From Nocardioides currus (GTDB taxonomy: Bacteria; Actinomycetota; Actinomycetes; Propionibacteriales; Nocardioidaceae), in the NCBI RefSeq assembly GCF_003057875.1, contig NZ_PYXZ01000006.1, forward strand, positions 186,001-250,000: DNA of 64,000 nt, in the 5' to 3' direction. A model generated the notes under the pieces. The model searched no databases. It saw only the letters and a program-made list of their open reading frames with translations, and was not told the DNA's origin. Positions 1 through 9,529 of this stretch are shown one piece after another. A program made the position numbers and the translations under genes. Position 1 is the first letter of the stretch. Every line of letters starts with the position of its first letter.

Positions 1-1384
1 TCAGCGCCGCCTGCCGCGCGTCGTCCCCGGTCGCCCCGGCGGCGTTGGGCACTGAGTCGAGCACGAGGTCGCGGCCCGTCGCCCCGTGGAAGTCCACGAT
101 CACGTCGGCGCGCTGCGCCGGGCCCAGCAGCACCCGGTCGCGCACCACGGGCTTCCTCAGCAGGCCGTTGCCGGTGCCGATCTGGAGCAGCGGGCGCCCG
201 TCGGAGAGCCCGATCGAGTAGGACGAGAAGTGGGATGCGTTGAGGAGGCGGAGCCGGTAGCGCGTCGCGCTCACCGGGAGGTACGGCGCATAGCGGCCGT
301 TGACGAGGACGTGCGTGCCGACCGTGGCGTCGTCGGGGGGCGCGTGCGGTCCCGTCCAGGCCATCGAGCCGTGGTGGCCGACCATCGTCGGCCCGTGCGC
401 GAAGGGGTTGGTCAGCTCGTTGTCGCTGCGGAAGGAGCGGTCGGCGAGCATCAGCGGCACGTCGCGACGGCCCGTCGGGAGCTGCAGCGACGACTCCGAG
501 GGGTCCTTGACGACGAACATCCCCTGCAGCCCGCGCCAGTTGTTGCGGGCGGTGTGGTCCATCCGGTGGTCGTGGTAGAAGAAGAACGAGCTCGGCTCGG
601 GCAGCCCGCCGTAGGTGAGCGGGTACTCGTAGACGCGCGAGCGACCCGGCCGCACGAGCTGCGTGGTCGGCTGGCCGTCGTGCTCGGCCGCGTGGTGGTC
701 GCCGTGCAGGTGGACCGTGAGCGCCCCGACCTTCCGCGGCAGCTGGTGGATGAACCGCACCCGCGTCTCCCGCCCCGCGGGACGGACGATCGTGGGACCC
801 GGGTAGCTCCCGCCGTACGTCCACATCCGGGTCCGCGGACCGGTGGGCAGCATCCGGACCCTCGCCTGTCGCATCGGGATGGTGACCAGCGGGCCGGTGA
901 GCCTGCGGGGCACGACGAGCCGCTGCTCGAACGCCGGCAGCTCGGGCGTGACGGTGCCGTCGCCGCCCTCGACCGAGAGGACCCCGCGCATCTGCGGGTG
1001 CAGCTTGCAGAAGAACGCGTAGGAGCCCTCGGCCAGCGCCTCGACGCCGGTGATCGTCGCGCTGGTGCCCGCGGGCACCCGCACGTCGAAGAGCGGTGTG
1101 CCCTCCGCGTCGGTGGCGACCGAGGTGACGGTGTGGTCGAAGGTGTCGAGGTTGACCAGGGTGAGCGTGCCGCCGCCACGCAGGCTGACGGTGCTGGGCG
1201 TGAACGACAGCGAGCCCCGGTCGACCACGAGGGTCGCGGAGCCCGGTGCCGCGGCGGCGGACGCGCTCGTGCCGGCGGACCGGACGGACGGCGCCGAGGG
1301 GGCGAGCGCCAGCGCGACAGCGAGCAACAGCCCGGCCACCAGCCAGGCCACGGGTGCCCGCGCGCGGCTCTTCCCCCAGGTCAT
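1..1384 (-). CDS. Multicopper oxidase with N-terminal cupredoxin domain (C-terminus beyond window edge)
   Basis: Secreted multicopper oxidase, expected to oxidise metal ions or phenolics at the cell surface while reducing oxygen. I translated this frame by hand: it is open from an ATG at 1384 to base 1, about 461 codons, so the C-terminal copper domain is missing. Residues 1-45 look like a signal peptide (MTWGKSRARAP, then a Leu/Val/Ala stretch). Residues 50-140 form a plastocyanin-like domain ending in FFCKLHPQM, with type-1-like Cys, His and Met ligands. The oxidase part has HLHGDHH near residue 226 and YHDHRMDH near 271, the usual type 2/3 copper His pairs. It is divergent from the cupredoxin gene at 1523, suggesting a joint copper-related role. 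The substrate cannot be told from the sequence. Confidence 0.88.
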   Translation of the reverse strand, partial: MTWGKSRARAPVAWLVAGLLLAVALALAPSAPSVRSAGTSASAAAAPGSATLVVDRGSLSFTPSTVSLRGGGTLTLVNLDTFDHTVTSVATDAEGTPLFDVRVPAGTSATITGVEALAEGSYAFFCKLHPQMRGVLSVEGGDGTVTPELPAFEQRLVVPRRLTGPLVTIPMRQARVRMLPTGPRTRMWTYGGSYPGPTIVRPAGRETRVRFIHQLPRKVGALTVHLHGDHHAAEHDGQPTTQLVRPGRSRVYEYPLTYGGLPEPSSFFFYHDHRMDHTARNNWRGLQGMFVVKDPSESSLQLPTGRRDVPLMLADRSFRSDNELTNPFAHGPTMVGHHGSMAWTGPHAPPDDATVGTHVLVNGRYAPYLPVSATRYRLRLLNASHFSSYSIGLSDGRPLLQIGTGNGLLRKPVVRDRVLLGPAQRADVIVDFHGATGRDLVLDSVPNAAGATGDDARQAAL

Positions 1385-1522
1385 CAGCCCACCCTGCGCG
1401 ACGGCAGGCCCGCTCGGCATCCCCAGCACGGTGGATTTCTTTACCTCGTTCGGGCGACGACGCCGACCCCGCCGGAGGAGAAGAGTCGATCGGGTCCATC
1501 GTCCAGATCGAGGGAGAGCCAC

Positions 1523-2380
1523 ATGGGGTTGCTCAGGACTTTACGCAGGACCGTCGCGGTTGCGTGTGCGGTCACTCTCGGAGCGGCACCGCTCCTGGTA
1601 CACACGACGGCGACGGCCAGCTCATCACGAGCCCAGTCCGCCGAGGCCGCCACGCAGTCCATCACCGTCAAGGTCGCCAAGAAGTCGATCAAGGTCATCG
1701 GGGCCAAGGGCCTGCGCTCGGGTCGCGTCGAGGTGGCGATGAAGGGCGGGTCGGCCGAGATCGTCATGTTCAAGGGCGACTACGACGCCCGGGACCTCGC
1801 CAAGGACGTCGCCGCCAGCGACAAGGGTGACATCAAGGCCCTCAAGCGGGCGCTGGCCAACACCACGTTCCTCGGCGGCTTCGAGAAGAACGGCACGGGA
1901 ACCGTGGTCCTGCCGAAGGCCGGGGACTACTCGGTGTTCTCCTTCGAGTCCAAGGGGACGGCCGAGTTCAGCGCGGGCGCGATGAAGATGGCGCGGACGC
2001 CGAAGACCGACGGCACGGTCATCGCCAAGCAGGGTCCCGTCTGGGCCGGCTCGTCGACCATGCCCGCCGAGGGCTCGTTCCTGTTCAAGAACAAGGACAG
2101 GACGGTCCCGCACTTCGTCATCCTCCAGCAGGTCGCCGAGGGCACCACGACCGACCAGGTGCTCGAGACGCTCCAGAGCGAGGGACCGCCGTCAGGCCCC
2201 CCGCCGTGGGCCCTCGCCGGCGAGCTCGAGACCGCGTCGCTCAACCCGGGCAAGAGCATGACCGTCGACTACGACCTGCCCCCGGGGCAGTACGTGGTGA
2301 TGTGCTTCTTCCCCGATCCCAACATGGGCGGCATGCCGCACGCCCTCATGGGGATGTTGAGGATGATCCACCTGTCGTGA
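1523..2380 (+). CDS. Secreted cupredoxin-like protein
   Basis: Predicted exported 285-residue protein. The ATG at 1523 follows a GAGGGAGA ribosome site; further upstream the same frame overlaps the oxidase gene antisense and is a shadow. Residues 1-32 are a clear signal peptide (MGLLRTLRRTV, then a hydrophobic core). The C-terminal half has a cupredoxin pattern: PHFVIL supplies a His, and the segment VVMCFF followed by MPHALMGM supplies Cys, His and Met in the spacing of a type-1 copper loop. The N-terminal region is Lys/Gly-rich and not recognised. The divergent neighbour is a multicopper oxidase, so electron transfer to it or copper handling is plausible, but this is inference. Confidence 0.75.
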   Translation: MGLLRTLRRTVAVACAVTLGAAPLLVHTTATASSSRAQSAEAATQSITVKVAKKSIKVIGAKGLRSGRVEVAMKGGSAEIVMFKGDYDARDLAKDVAASDKGDIKALKRALANTTFLGGFEKNGTGTVVLPKAGDYSVFSFESKGTAEFSAGAMKMARTPKTDGTVIAKQGPVWAGSSTMPAEGSFLFKNKDRTVPHFVILQQVAEGTTTDQVLETLQSEGPPSGPPPWALAGELETASLNPGKSMTVDYDLPPGQYVVMCFFPDPNMGGMPHALMGMLRMIHLS

Positions 2381-2392
2381 GGGGCAGGGGTG

Positions 2393-4315
2393 TCACCCCT
2401 CGCGGCGGAACCACACCGTCGCGAGGGGCGGCACCACGATGTCCGCGTGCGCCGGCTGGCCGTGGTGCTCGCCCTCGACGCCGGTGATGCCGCCGAGGTT
2501 GCCGACGCCCGATCCGGTGTACGCCGCCGCGTCGGTGTTCAGGATCTCGGTCCACGTCCCCGTGGCGGGCAGCGCGAGGCGGTAGCCCTCGTGCGGGATC
2601 GCCGCGAAGTTGGCCACGCACACCACGTCGGGCTCGCCGGGGGAGCGACGCACGAACGAGAACGTGTTGCGGTTGCCGTCGTTGGCGTCGAGCCATCCGA
2701 AGCCCTCGGGTGAGTTGTCGCGACCCCACAGCGCACCGGAGGCGGCGTAGGCGGCGTTCATGTCGCGCACCATCGCGTGCACGCCCGCGTGCTCGGGGTG
2801 CTCGAGCAGCCACCAGTCGAGCTCGCGGGACTCGGCCCACTCGGACTCCTGGCCGAACTCGCAGCCCATGAAGAGCAGCTGCTTGCCGGGGTGGGCCCAC
2901 ATGTAGGCGAGGTAGGCGCGCAGGTTGGCGAGCTGTTGCCACCGGTCGCCCGGCATCTTGCGCAGCAGCGACCCCTTGCCGTGCACGACCTCGTCGTGGC
3001 TGATCGGCAGCACGTAGTTCTCCGCGAAGGCATAGACCAGGGAGAAGGTCATCTGCCCGTGGTGGTGGCTGCGGTAGAGCGGGTCCTGCGCGACGTAGTT
3101 GAGCGAGTCGTGCATCCAGCCCATGTTCCACTTGAAGCCGAAGCCCAGCCCGCCCTCGGAGGTGGGGCCGGTGACGCCCGGCCAGGCCGTCGACTCCTCG
3201 GCGATGGTGACGGTGCCCGGGAAGCGGCGGTAGACGGTGGCGTTCATCTCCTGGAGGAACTGCACCGCCTCGAGGTTCTCGCGGCCGCCGAACTTGTTGG
3301 GGCTCCACTCGCCGTGCTCGCGCGCGTAGTCGAGGTAGAGCATCGAGGCGACACCGTCGACGCGCAGGCCGTCGGCGTGGAACTCCTCGAGCCAGTAGAG
3401 GGCGTTGGCGTAGAGGAAGTTGCGCACCTCGTGGCGGCCGAAGTTGAAGATGTGGGAGCCCCACTCCTTGTGCCAGCCGCGCTGCGGGTTGGGGTCCTCG
3501 TAGAGCGGCGTGCCGTCGAAGCGCGCGAGCGCCCACTCGTCGGTGGCGAAGTGGCCGGGCACCCAGTCGAGGATGACGCCGATGCCGGCCTGGTGCAGCC
3601 GGTCGATGAGCACCTTGAGGCCGTCGGGGTCACCGAAGCGCGCGTCCGGGGCGAAGTAGGAGGTGACGTGGTAGCCCCAGGAGCCGCCGAACGGGTGCTG
3701 CATGACCGGCATCAGCTCGACGTGGGTGAATCCGAGGTCGTCGAGGTAGGGCACGAGCGCGTCGGCGATCTGGTGCCAGTCGTAGAGGTCGCCGGAGTAG
3801 TGCTTGCGCCACGAGGCGAGGTGCATCTCGTAGACGGACATCGGCTCGTCGACCGCGACCTTCTCGGCGCGGGAGGACAGCCAGGCGTCGTCGTTCCACT
3901 CGTACGTCGAGTGCCACACGATCGAGGCAGAGCGCGGCGGCTTCTCGGCGTAGCGGGCCATCGGGTCGGCGCGGTCCACCCAGGCGCCGTCGGCGCCACG
4001 GATGCGGAACTTGTAGGCCGCCCCGACCCCGATGCCGGGCACCCGGGCCGCCCAGATCCCGGAGTCGTCGACGCGCGACATCGGGTGCCGGGCACCCTCC
4101 CAGTCGGCCCAGCCGCCCGCGACCTGCACCTCCATCGCGTTGGGCGCCCAGACGCGGAAGTCGACGCCGGACTCGTCGACCTGCGCGCCGAGCACCTTCC
4201 ACAGCTGCTCGTGCCGGCCCTCGTGGATCAGGTGGATGTCGAGCTCGCCGGGCGCGCCGGCGGGGGTGCCGGCGGGCGTGCTGGCGGGCGTGCTGGCGGG
4301 CGTGCTGGTCGTCAT
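2393..4315 (-). CDS. glgB: 1,4-alpha-glucan branching enzyme GlgB
   Basis: Cytosolic GH13 branching enzyme that cuts alpha-1,4 chains and re-attaches them as alpha-1,6 branches, completing the glucan made by GlgE. It has 640 residues, the usual size. A Thr/Pro/Ala-rich N-terminal repeat (STPA/GTPA units, from tandem 12-bp DNA repeats near 4262-4309) precedes a CBM48-like domain (DFRVWAPNA near residue 55) and the GH13 barrel. The catalytic triad is visible: Asp in LRVDG (about 318), Glu in TIAEES (about 371), Asp in ISHDE (about 440). The ATG at 4315 overlaps the upstream kinase stop by 4 bp, so it is the last gene of a translationally coupled operon. Confidence 0.95.
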   Translation of the reverse strand: MTTSTPASTPASTPAGTPAGAPGELDIHLIHEGRHEQLWKVLGAQVDESGVDFRVWAPNAMEVQVAGGWADWEGARHPMSRVDDSGIWAARVPGIGVGAAYKFRIRGADGAWVDRADPMARYAEKPPRSASIVWHSTYEWNDDAWLSSRAEKVAVDEPMSVYEMHLASWRKHYSGDLYDWHQIADALVPYLDDLGFTHVELMPVMQHPFGGSWGYHVTSYFAPDARFGDPDGLKVLIDRLHQAGIGVILDWVPGHFATDEWALARFDGTPLYEDPNPQRGWHKEWGSHIFNFGRHEVRNFLYANALYWLEEFHADGLRVDGVASMLYLDYAREHGEWSPNKFGGRENLEAVQFLQEMNATVYRRFPGTVTIAEESTAWPGVTGPTSEGGLGFGFKWNMGWMHDSLNYVAQDPLYRSHHHGQMTFSLVYAFAENYVLPISHDEVVHGKGSLLRKMPGDRWQQLANLRAYLAYMWAHPGKQLLFMGCEFGQESEWAESRELDWWLLEHPEHAGVHAMVRDMNAAYAASGALWGRDNSPEGFGWLDANDGNRNTFSFVRRSPGEPDVVCVANFAAIPHEGYRLALPATGTWTEILNTDAAAYTGSGVGNLGGITGVEGEHHGQPAHADIVVPPLATVWFRREG

Positions 4316-5724
4316 GCGGGGTCCTTGCTCTCGGAGAGACGATCGAGTGCGTCGAGGGGCACCTGTACCCAGGTCGGCCGGTTGCGTGCCTCGTAGACCG
4401 CCTCGTAGACCGCCTTGTCGGCGACGTAGGCATCGAGCAGGGTCTGCTCGGTCTCCCCGAGGTCGCCGTCGGCGTAGGCCGCGAGGAACGCCCGCGCGTT
4501 GCGCTCGGACCACTCCGTGGCCCGGTAGGCCAGCTGCGCCTCCTGGTCGTCGCCGCCCGCGTCGAGGGCGAAGCTGGTCATGGCGACCACGCGCGGTGCG
4601 TAGTCGAAGGAGCGCAGCATCCCGGCGACGTCGCGCCAGGGGGAGTCGGGCAGCAGCCTCTCGGAGAGGGGCTTGGCCGGCTCGCCCTCGAAGTCGACGA
4701 TCTTCCACCCCCTCACGGTCCGCAGCGTCTGGCCGAGGTGCAGGTCGCCGTGCACCTGCTGCACGGTGACGTCCGTGAGGGCCGCCAGGGCGTCGTACGT
4801 CGCGTCGAGGCCGGCCTCGTACGCGGCCAGCTGCGGGACCACCTCGATGGCGGCTCGCAACCGCCCGCGCATCGCGTCGGCCAGCGCGGCCATCTCCTCG
4901 GCGTCGCGGACGCCCACGGGGAAGTGCTCGGCCAGGGTCGCGTGCGTCTCGGCGAGCGCGCGGCCGAGCCGGGCGGCCTCGCCGGCGAAGTCGCCGCCGA
5001 CCTCCTCGGCGTGCAGGTCGGCCTCGGCGAACAGGTTGCGCACGCTGGCGAGCGCGAGCTCCCAGCCGTCGGTGGCGGTGCGGAGGAACTGCTGGAGCAT
5101 CGCCAGCTGGATGGTCGAGTCGGTGGTCTCGTCCACGACGTCGAGCCAGCCGTAGAGGGCAGCGACGTGGTCGGAGCCGGCGCGGGTGAGCACCTCGTGG
5201 ATGGACACGTCCGGGTTGACGCCGGGCGTCACCTTGCGGAAGACCTTCATCAGCGAGTCCTCGCCGAACGCGACCGAGGAGTTGGACTGCTCACCGGTGA
5301 ACAGCGTCGAGTGCGCCTCGGTGTCGAGGTCGTGGCCCGCGACGCGGTGGAAGGCGAGGTCGTCGGCGGTGACCTTGCCGTCGGCGGCCGAGGCGAAGGC
5401 CCGCAGCCACAGGCCCATCGCCTCCCGGTCGTGGACGGCGTCGTAGGCGAACACCTCGCGCCCGTCCTCGCCGTCGAGCGTGCCGATCAGCGCGTGTCCC
5501 AGCCGCTCCTGCTGGTCGGGGTAGAGCGCGAGCGGGAGCTGGTAGTAGTCGGGCTCGGCGCCGGTGTAGGCGATCTCGACGAGCTCGATCACCACGCTCA
5601 ACCCGTCGCCCGAGCCGGGCAGCGTGCCGACGCGGCGGACCGCTCCGACCTGCCACTCGCGACCCTTGCCGCCGAACCAGCGGGCGCCGTCGATGTAGTC
5701 CTTGAGTGCGTCCGTGAACGTCAT
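4312..5724 (-). CDS. pep2: Maltokinase Pep2/Mak
   Basis: ATP-dependent maltokinase that converts maltose from TreS to alpha-maltose-1-phosphate, the substrate of GlgE. It has 470 residues, typical for the family. The N-terminus has the Mak cap signature (DGARWFGGKGR near residue 12) and the C-terminal lobe is a eukaryotic-kinase/APH fold with HGDLHLGQ (catalytic Asp about 326) and VDFEGEP (metal-binding Asp about 345). Its ATG overlaps the treS stop by 4 bp and its stop overlaps the glgB start by 4 bp. In several actinobacteria treS and pep2 are fused; here they are separate. Confidence 0.93.
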   Translation of the reverse strand: MTFTDALKDYIDGARWFGGKGREWQVGAVRRVGTLPGSGDGLSVVIELVEIAYTGAEPDYYQLPLALYPDQQERLGHALIGTLDGEDGREVFAYDAVHDREAMGLWLRAFASAADGKVTADDLAFHRVAGHDLDTEAHSTLFTGEQSNSSVAFGEDSLMKVFRKVTPGVNPDVSIHEVLTRAGSDHVAALYGWLDVVDETTDSTIQLAMLQQFLRTATDGWELALASVRNLFAEADLHAEEVGGDFAGEAARLGRALAETHATLAEHFPVGVRDAEEMAALADAMRGRLRAAIEVVPQLAAYEAGLDATYDALAALTDVTVQQVHGDLHLGQTLRTVRGWKIVDFEGEPAKPLSERLLPDSPWRDVAGMLRSFDYAPRVVAMTSFALDAGGDDQEAQLAYRATEWSERNARAFLAAYADGDLGETEQTLLDAYVADKAVYEAVYEARNRPTWVQVPLDALDRLSESKDPA

Positions 5725-7463
5725 TCGCGACCTTCCTCGCTGGGCGATCCGTCGATCAGGCGCATCCAGTAGAAGCCGTAGCCACCCAGGGTCAGGAGGT
5801 AGGGCAGCTCGCCGACGGCGGGGAACGGCACCCCGCCGAGCAGCTCGACCGGGACCATGCCCTCCCAGTGGCGCAGGTCGAGCTCGACCGGCTGGGGGAA
5901 GCGCGACAGGTTGTTGATGCAGAGGATCACGTCGCGCTCGCCGTCGGGGCCGACGTGCTCGCGGACGTAGGAGAGCACCGTCGGGTTGGAGCCGCCGAGG
6001 TCGGTGAAGGTGCCGAGCCCGAAGGCCGGGTGGCGACGGCGGGCGTGCACGAGCCGGCGGGTCCAGTGCAGCAGCGAGGAGGAGTTCTCCAGCTGCGCCT
6101 CGACGTTGACCGACTGGTAGCCGTAGACGGGGTCCTGGATGGCCGGCAGGTGCAGCTTGCCGGGCGTGGCCGAGGAGAACCCGGCGTTGCGGTCGGGCGT
6201 CCACTGCATCGGGGTCCGCACGCCGTCGCGATCACCCAGCCAGATGTTGTCGCCCATCCCGATCTCGTCGCCGTAGTAGAGGACGGGCGAGCCGGGCAGC
6301 GAGAGCAGGAGCGCGGTGAACAGCTCCATCCGGTTGGTGTCGTTGTCGAGGAGCGGAGCGAGCCGGCGGCGGATGCCGATGTTGGCCTTCATGCGGGGGT
6401 CCTGGGCGTACTCGTCCCACATGTAGTCGCGGTCCTCGTCGGTGACCATCTCGAGGGTGAGCTCGTCGTGGTTGCGCAGGAAGATGCCCCACTGGCAGCC
6501 GTCGGGGATGGTCGGCGTCTGCTCGAGGATCTCCGAGATCGGGAAGCGCGACTCGCGGCGCACGGCCATGAAGATGCGCGGCATCACCGGGAAGTGGAAG
6601 GCCATGTGGCACTCGGTCCCGATCCAGCGGCCGTCCGCGGTCTCCTCGGGCCCGAAGTACTCCACCACGTCGGCGGGCCACTGGTTGGCCTCGCACAGCA
6701 GCACGCGACCGGGGTAGTTGGCGTCGACGAACTGGCGGCACTTCTTGAGGAAGTCGTGGGTCTCCTTGAGGTTCTCCCCGTTGGTGCCGGGGCGCTCGTA
6801 GAGGTACGGCACGGCGTCGAGGCGGAAGCCGTCGAGGCCCATGTCGAGCCAGAACGCCATGGCCTCGAACATCGCGTCGTGGACCTTGGGGTTGTCGAAG
6901 TTGAGGTCGGGCTGGTGGTGGAAGAACCGGTGCCAGAAGTACTGCTGGCGCACCGGGTCCCACGTCCAGTTGGAGGGCTCGGTGTCGACGAAGATGACGC
7001 GGGCGTCCTCGTAGAGCTCCTCGGTGTCGGACCAGACGTAGAAGTCGCCGTACGGACCCTCGGGGTCCTCGCGGCTGGCCTGGAACCACGGGTGGGCGTC
7101 CGAGGTGTGGTTCATGACGAAGTCGATGATGACCCGGATGTCGCGCTTGTGGCACTCGTCGATGAACTCGTGGAAGTCCTCGACCGACCCGCACTCGGGG
7201 AGGATGTTGGTGTAGTCGGCGACGTCGTAGCCGCCGTCGCGCAGGGGCGAGGAGAAGAACGGCGGCACCCACAGGCAGTCGACGCCCAGCCACTGCAGGT
7301 AGTCGAGCTTCTCGATCAGGCCCTTGAAGTCACCGGTCCCGTCGCCGTTGGAGTCGCGGAACGAGCGGACCAGCACCTCGTAGAAGACCGCGGTGCGGTA
7401 CCACTCGGTGTCGGCGTTCTGGTTGAGGAGGGTCGTGGTCGTGGCAGTGGAGTCGTTGCTCAA
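5721..7463 (-). CDS. treS: Trehalose synthase TreS
   Basis: GH13 enzyme interconverting trehalose and maltose, feeding the GlgE route. It has 580 residues, the normal stand-alone TreS length. The TTG at 7463 is chosen because it overlaps the glgE stop (TTGA) and follows an AGGAG-type ribosome site; the protein then starts SNDSTATTTTLLNQN. Catalytic residues are visible: Asp in FRLDAV (about 216), Glu in LLCEAN (about 257) and Asp in RNHDE (about 333). The Y-R-T-A-V-F-Y-E-V-L start of the barrel is typical of TreS. It is the second gene of the glgE-treS-pep2-glgB operon. Confidence 0.94.
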   Translation of the reverse strand: MSNDSTATTTTLLNQNADTEWYRTAVFYEVLVRSFRDSNGDGTGDFKGLIEKLDYLQWLGVDCLWVPPFFSSPLRDGGYDVADYTNILPECGSVEDFHEFIDECHKRDIRVIIDFVMNHTSDAHPWFQASREDPEGPYGDFYVWSDTEELYEDARVIFVDTEPSNWTWDPVRQQYFWHRFFHHQPDLNFDNPKVHDAMFEAMAFWLDMGLDGFRLDAVPYLYERPGTNGENLKETHDFLKKCRQFVDANYPGRVLLCEANQWPADVVEYFGPEETADGRWIGTECHMAFHFPVMPRIFMAVRRESRFPISEILEQTPTIPDGCQWGIFLRNHDELTLEMVTDEDRDYMWDEYAQDPRMKANIGIRRRLAPLLDNDTNRMELFTALLLSLPGSPVLYYGDEIGMGDNIWLGDRDGVRTPMQWTPDRNAGFSSATPGKLHLPAIQDPVYGYQSVNVEAQLENSSSLLHWTRRLVHARRRHPAFGLGTFTDLGGSNPTVLSYVREHVGPDGERDVILCINNLSRFPQPVELDLRHWEGMVPVELLGGVPFPAVGELPYLLTLGGYGFYWMRLIDGSPSEEGRE

Positions 7464-9430
7464 CGGGGGCTCCTGACGCTCAGGACGTGGGCGGGCTCGT
7501 GGCCGGGGTCGAGGCGCACGTAGTTGTGCGCGCCCCAGGTCCAGTCGGCGCCGGTGATCTCGTCGTGCACGGCCAGTGTGTCGTGCCACTGCAGGCCGAG
7601 CGCCGGGAGGTCGAGGTGGACCATCGTCTCCCGGGTGCCGTGCGGGTCGAGGTTGACCACGACCACGACGACGTCCCCCTCGTGCACCTTGCTGAAGACG
7701 AGCACGTTGTCGTCGTCGCTGCCGTGGATGGTGAGGTTGCGCAGCAGCTGGAGCGCCGGGTGTGCGCGCCGGATCTCGTTGAGGCGGGTGATGTACGGCG
7801 CCAGCGTCCGCCCGTCGGCGTCCGCCTGCTTCCAGTCGCGGATCCGGATCTGGTACTTCTCGGAGTCGAGGTACTCCTCCGAGCCCGGCCGCACCGCGAC
7901 GTGCTCGAAGAGCTCGTAGCCGGCGTAGACACCCCAGCTGGGGGAGCCGCACGCCGCGAGGACCGCGCGGATCTTGAACGCCGCGGGACCGCCGTACTGC
8001 AGGTAGGCGTGGAGGATGTCGGGGGTGTTGACGAAGAAGTTGGGCCGCATCAGGTGGTCGGACTCGGAGGACACCTCGGTGAGGTAGGACTCGAGCTCCT
8101 GCTTGGTGGTGCGCCACGTGAAGTAGGTGTAGCTCTGGTGGTAGCCCACCGCGCCGAGGCCGTGCATCATCGGCGGCCGGGTGAACGCCTCGGACAGGAA
8201 GATCACGTCGGGGTCGGTGCGCCGGATCTCCTTGAGCAGCCACTCCCAGAACGCGAGCGGCTTGGTGTGCGGGTTGTCGACGCGGAAGATGCGCACGCCG
8301 TGCGACATCCAGTGGCGCACGATCCGCAGCACCTCGCGGCAGATGCCGGCGGGGTCGTTGTCGAAGTTGACCGGGTAGATGTCCTGGTACTTCTTCGGCG
8401 GGTTCTCGGCGTAGGCGATCGTGCCGTCGGCGCGGGTGGTGAAGAACTGCGGGTGGCTCGTCACCCACGGGTGGTCGGGCGCCGCCTGCAGGGCGAGGTC
8501 GAGCGCGACCTCCAGGCCGAGCTCGTTGGCGCGCGCCACGAAGGCGTCGAAGTCGTCGAAGGAGCCCAGGTCGGGGTGGATGGCGTCGTGGCCGCCGTCC
8601 TTGCTGCCGATCGCCCAGGGGGAGCCGGTGTCCTCGGGGCCGGGCGTGAGCGTGTTGTTGGGGCCCTTGCGGTTGACCTCGCCGATCGGGTGGATCGGCG
8701 GGAGGTAGATGACGTCGAAGCCCATCTCGGCCACCGCGTCGAGCCGCTTCGCGGCGGTGAGGAACGTGCCGGAGGTGACGCGGCCCGTGGCCGGGTCCTT
8801 GGTCGCGCCCTCGGAGCGCGGGAAGAACTCGTACCACGAGCCGAAGAGGGCGAGGTTGCGGTCGGCGAAGATCGGATAGGGGCCCTCGTGGGTGACGAGC
8901 TCGCGCAGCGGGTGGCGGTCGAGGACCTCGACCAGGTCGGGGCTCTGGAGAGCCGCCAGCCGGGCCTCGACGGGCCGTTCGTCGTCGGCCGCGGCCTGCG
9001 CCGCACCGCTCACGATGCCCAGCTCCCGCTCGTCGAGGTCGTCACCGGCGATCACGCGGTTGAGGAGCAGCCGGCCCTCGGTGAACATCAGCTCGACGTC
9101 GACACCGGCGGGGATCTTCAGCCCGGCGTCGTGCTCCCAGGTGGCGATCGGGTCGGACCACGCCTGCACCTGGTAGGTCCAGGGGCCCTCGGCGTCGGGT
9201 GTCACCCAGGCCTCGTAGAGGTCGGGCACCTCGGCGTGCTTGGTCATCCGGACCGGGGGGCGGGCCGTGCCGCCCGGATCGGTCAGCACCACCTCGGCGC
9301 TCAGCTGGTCGTGGCCCTCGCGGAACACGCGGGCCCGGACGGGTAGGGGCTCGGCGACGGTCGCCTTCGCCGGGTGCCGACCGAGGTCGACGACGGGGGA
9401 GACGTCCATGACGGGGATACGGCCAACCAT
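7460..9430 (-). CDS. glgE: Alpha-1,4-glucan:maltose-1-phosphate maltosyltransferase GlgE
   Basis: GH13_3 maltosyltransferase that extends alpha-1,4-glucan from maltose-1-phosphate. The ATG at 9430 gives 656 residues; an internal ATG at 9409 is an alternative. The catalytic set is present: nucleophile Asp in FRVDNPHTKP (about 383), Glu in FLSEAF (about 413) and Asp in NTPDIL (about 470). The N-terminal beta domain carries PVRARVFREGHDQL. Promoter elements TTGCGT and AAGTGT can be read on the minus strand, the latter 6 nt before the ATG, suggesting a leaderless mRNA. First gene of the operon and divergent from glgP. Confidence 0.95.
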   Translation of the reverse strand: MVGRIPVMDVSPVVDLGRHPAKATVAEPLPVRARVFREGHDQLSAEVVLTDPGGTARPPVRMTKHAEVPDLYEAWVTPDAEGPWTYQVQAWSDPIATWEHDAGLKIPAGVDVELMFTEGRLLLNRVIAGDDLDERELGIVSGAAQAAADDERPVEARLAALQSPDLVEVLDRHPLRELVTHEGPYPIFADRNLALFGSWYEFFPRSEGATKDPATGRVTSGTFLTAAKRLDAVAEMGFDVIYLPPIHPIGEVNRKGPNNTLTPGPEDTGSPWAIGSKDGGHDAIHPDLGSFDDFDAFVARANELGLEVALDLALQAAPDHPWVTSHPQFFTTRADGTIAYAENPPKKYQDIYPVNFDNDPAGICREVLRIVRHWMSHGVRIFRVDNPHTKPLAFWEWLLKEIRRTDPDVIFLSEAFTRPPMMHGLGAVGYHQSYTYFTWRTTKQELESYLTEVSSESDHLMRPNFFVNTPDILHAYLQYGGPAAFKIRAVLAACGSPSWGVYAGYELFEHVAVRPGSEEYLDSEKYQIRIRDWKQADADGRTLAPYITRLNEIRRAHPALQLLRNLTIHGSDDDNVLVFSKVHEGDVVVVVVNLDPHGTRETMVHLDLPALGLQWHDTLAVHDEITGADWTWGAHNYVRLDPGHEPAHVLSVRSPR

Positions 9431-9492
9431 GCCCCCACACTTGCGAACCCCGGGTCCGCACGCAAGCCGCGCACACCCCGATGGACAAGAAA

Positions 9493-9523
9493 TTGGAACG
9501 ATCAAGTGGTTGTGGGCTACGGT
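9493..9523 (+). promoter_or_regulatory. Probable leaderless promoter of glgP
   Basis: TTGGAA (9493-9498) and TACGGT (9518-9523) fit -35 and -10 elements with a 19-nt spacer. The GTG start lies 6 nt after the -10 element, so transcription would begin at or next to the start codon. The -35 element lies in the imperfect palindrome TTGGAACGATCAA (9493-9505), a possible operator. Confidence 0.5.
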
Positions 9524-9529
9524 CGCGCG

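Noticed and set aside
86..1522. Plus-strand extension of the cupredoxin gene to base 86
   Set aside because: It is antisense to the multicopper oxidase; the signal peptide and ribosome site place the true start at 1523.
2777..4396. Long plus-strand open frame opposite glgB (539 residues), and similar ones opposite treS, glgE, glgX, proA and lepA
   Set aside because: They are antisense to genes with complete catalytic motifs. Val/Leu/Gly/Arg-rich composition is typical of shadow frames in GC-rich DNA.
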